The translations under genes and the position numbers were made by a program. The notes below the pieces were generated by a model, which did not search any database, was not told the DNA's origin, and saw nothing but the letters and a program-made list of their open reading frames with translations. Below, one piece after another: positions 19,792 to 20,112 of a DNA stretch of 20,112 bases; position 1 is the first letter of the stretch, and every line of letters starts with the position of its first letter. The stretch is from a virus: positions 1 to 20,112 of IMG/VR virus record IMGVR_UViG_3300024433_000081; one strand, 5' to 3'.

Positions 19792-20112
19792 TTATTCCAT
19801 ATAATTCTCCGCGCGGAAATCGCCATGGCCAGTGCCATCGTCATCGTTATAGCCATAGCCATAGCCAGCGCCAGAGCCAGCGCCATAGCCCGCGCCAAAG
19901 CCAAAGCCATCGCCAGAGCCATCGCCATAGCCATAGCCAGAGCCATCGTCAAAGCCATCGCCACAGCCATAGCCAGAGCCAGAGCCATCGTCAAAGCCAT
20001 CGCCATAGCCATAGCCATCGCCATCGCCATCGCCATCGCCATAGCCATCGCCAGAGCCATCGTCAAAGCCATCGCCACAGCCATAGCCAGAGCCAGAGCC
20101 AGAGCCATTTTT
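19792..20112 (-). CDS. C-terminal part of a leftward gene with a (Gly-X)n repeat tail (5' end outside window)
   Basis: The - strand frame open from the window end to TAA at 19792-19794 gives 106 residues: after Lys-Asn it is Gly-X repeats (GSGSGSGYGCGDGFDDGSG and so on) with X limited to Ser, Tyr, Asp, Cys, Phe and Ala, and it ends NDDDGTGHGDFRAENYME. The Gly codon is almost always GGC and X codons vary in the second base. Gly-X tails of this type end many small phage and prophage proteins. The other - strand reading (Ala-Leu/Ala-Met repeats) is open too but is less likely a protein. Two + strand frames are also open because the tract is hexanucleotide-repetitive. The N-terminal domain, needed to name it, lies beyond the window. 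Confidence 0.5.
   Translation of the reverse strand, partial: KNGSGSGSGYGCGDGFDDGSGDGYGDGDGDGDGYGYGDGFDDGSGSGYGCGDGFDDGSGYGYGDGSGDGFGFGAGYGAGSGAGYGYGYNDDDGTGHGDFRAENYME
19824..20106. repeat. Hexanucleotide-type tandem repeat tract
   Basis: The + strand reads as GCCATA, GCCAGA, GCCATC and related six-base units for about 280 bases. A 50-base block is duplicated exactly (19937-19986 and 20051-20100, 114 bases apart), and CATCGTCAAAGCCATCG occurs three times. Copy differences other than these are single-base changes in one position of the unit. This pattern points to expansion by slippage or unequal recombination. Confidence 0.9.

Noticed and set aside
19785-20108. Reading frame of Ala-Leu/Ala-Met repeats on the - strand
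   Set aside because: It arises from the same hexanucleotide repeats in another frame; the Gly-X frame is the one seen in phage proteins and has a normal non-repetitive end.

Overview
The window is an internal segment of a tailed-phage genome, or a complete-looking prophage segment, of the contractile-tail (myovirus) type. It is AT-rich with tightly packed genes, many of them overlapping by 1 to 19 bases. No integrase, transposase, tRNA, rRNA, CRISPR array or bacterial housekeeping gene is visible. The host cannot be fixed from the sequence. The GH108 endolysin and the Shine-Dalgarno and sigma70-like signals fit a Gram-negative proteobacterial host, but this is an inference.

Positions 1-8859 (+ strand) form the tail, baseplate and lysis part of the late operon. 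In order: the end of a DUF3383-like sheath protein, a tail tube-like protein, a tail assembly chaperone with a -1 programmed frameshift, a short tape measure protein, a Dit-like protein, a small Pam3 gp18-like baseplate plug, a baseplate hub, a gp138/gpV-type spike with a proline-rich end, a gp25-like wedge protein, a baseplate J-like protein, a DUF2612 protein, a collar-domain tail fibre, a GH108 endolysin and a small one-helix membrane protein. A polypurine, palindrome-rich gap (8860-8951) precedes a 47-residue ribbon-helix-helix protein and a 73-residue protein. A strong terminator follows at 9328-9354.

Positions 9365-14504 are mostly on the - strand. A leftward replication module holds a PAPE-linker protein, a DUF2800/Cas4-like nuclease, an Enc34/DUF2815-type single-strand DNA-binding protein, an intrinsic terminator, a family A DNA polymerase with a four-cysteine insertion, and a run of four very small genes, two of them predicted membrane peptides.

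Positions 14505-14711 form a divergent control region with overlapping leftward and rightward promoters, a dyad-symmetric putative operator that recurs in front of the SSB gene, and a GC-rich hairpin in the leftward leader.

Positions 14712-19745 (+ strand) are the rightward replication module. It encodes an SF2 helicase, a VRR-NUC nuclease, a small Cys protein (paralogous to the one at 9365), a 48-residue protein, a minimal TetR-like DNA-binding protein, and a 760-residue NrS-1-like primase-polymerase fused to an SF3-type helicase, followed by a terminator. The window ends inside a leftward gene whose C-terminus is a (Gly-X)n repeat tract.

Together the two divergent modules supply a nearly self-sufficient replisome: primase/helicase, polymerase with proofreading, SSB, two nucleases and an extra helicase. 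The most notable points are the shared promoter/operator family linking the modules, the pairing of a PrimPol-helicase with a family A polymerase, the TetR-like minimal regulator, the two paralogous mini-Cys proteins and the rapidly evolving Gly-X tract.
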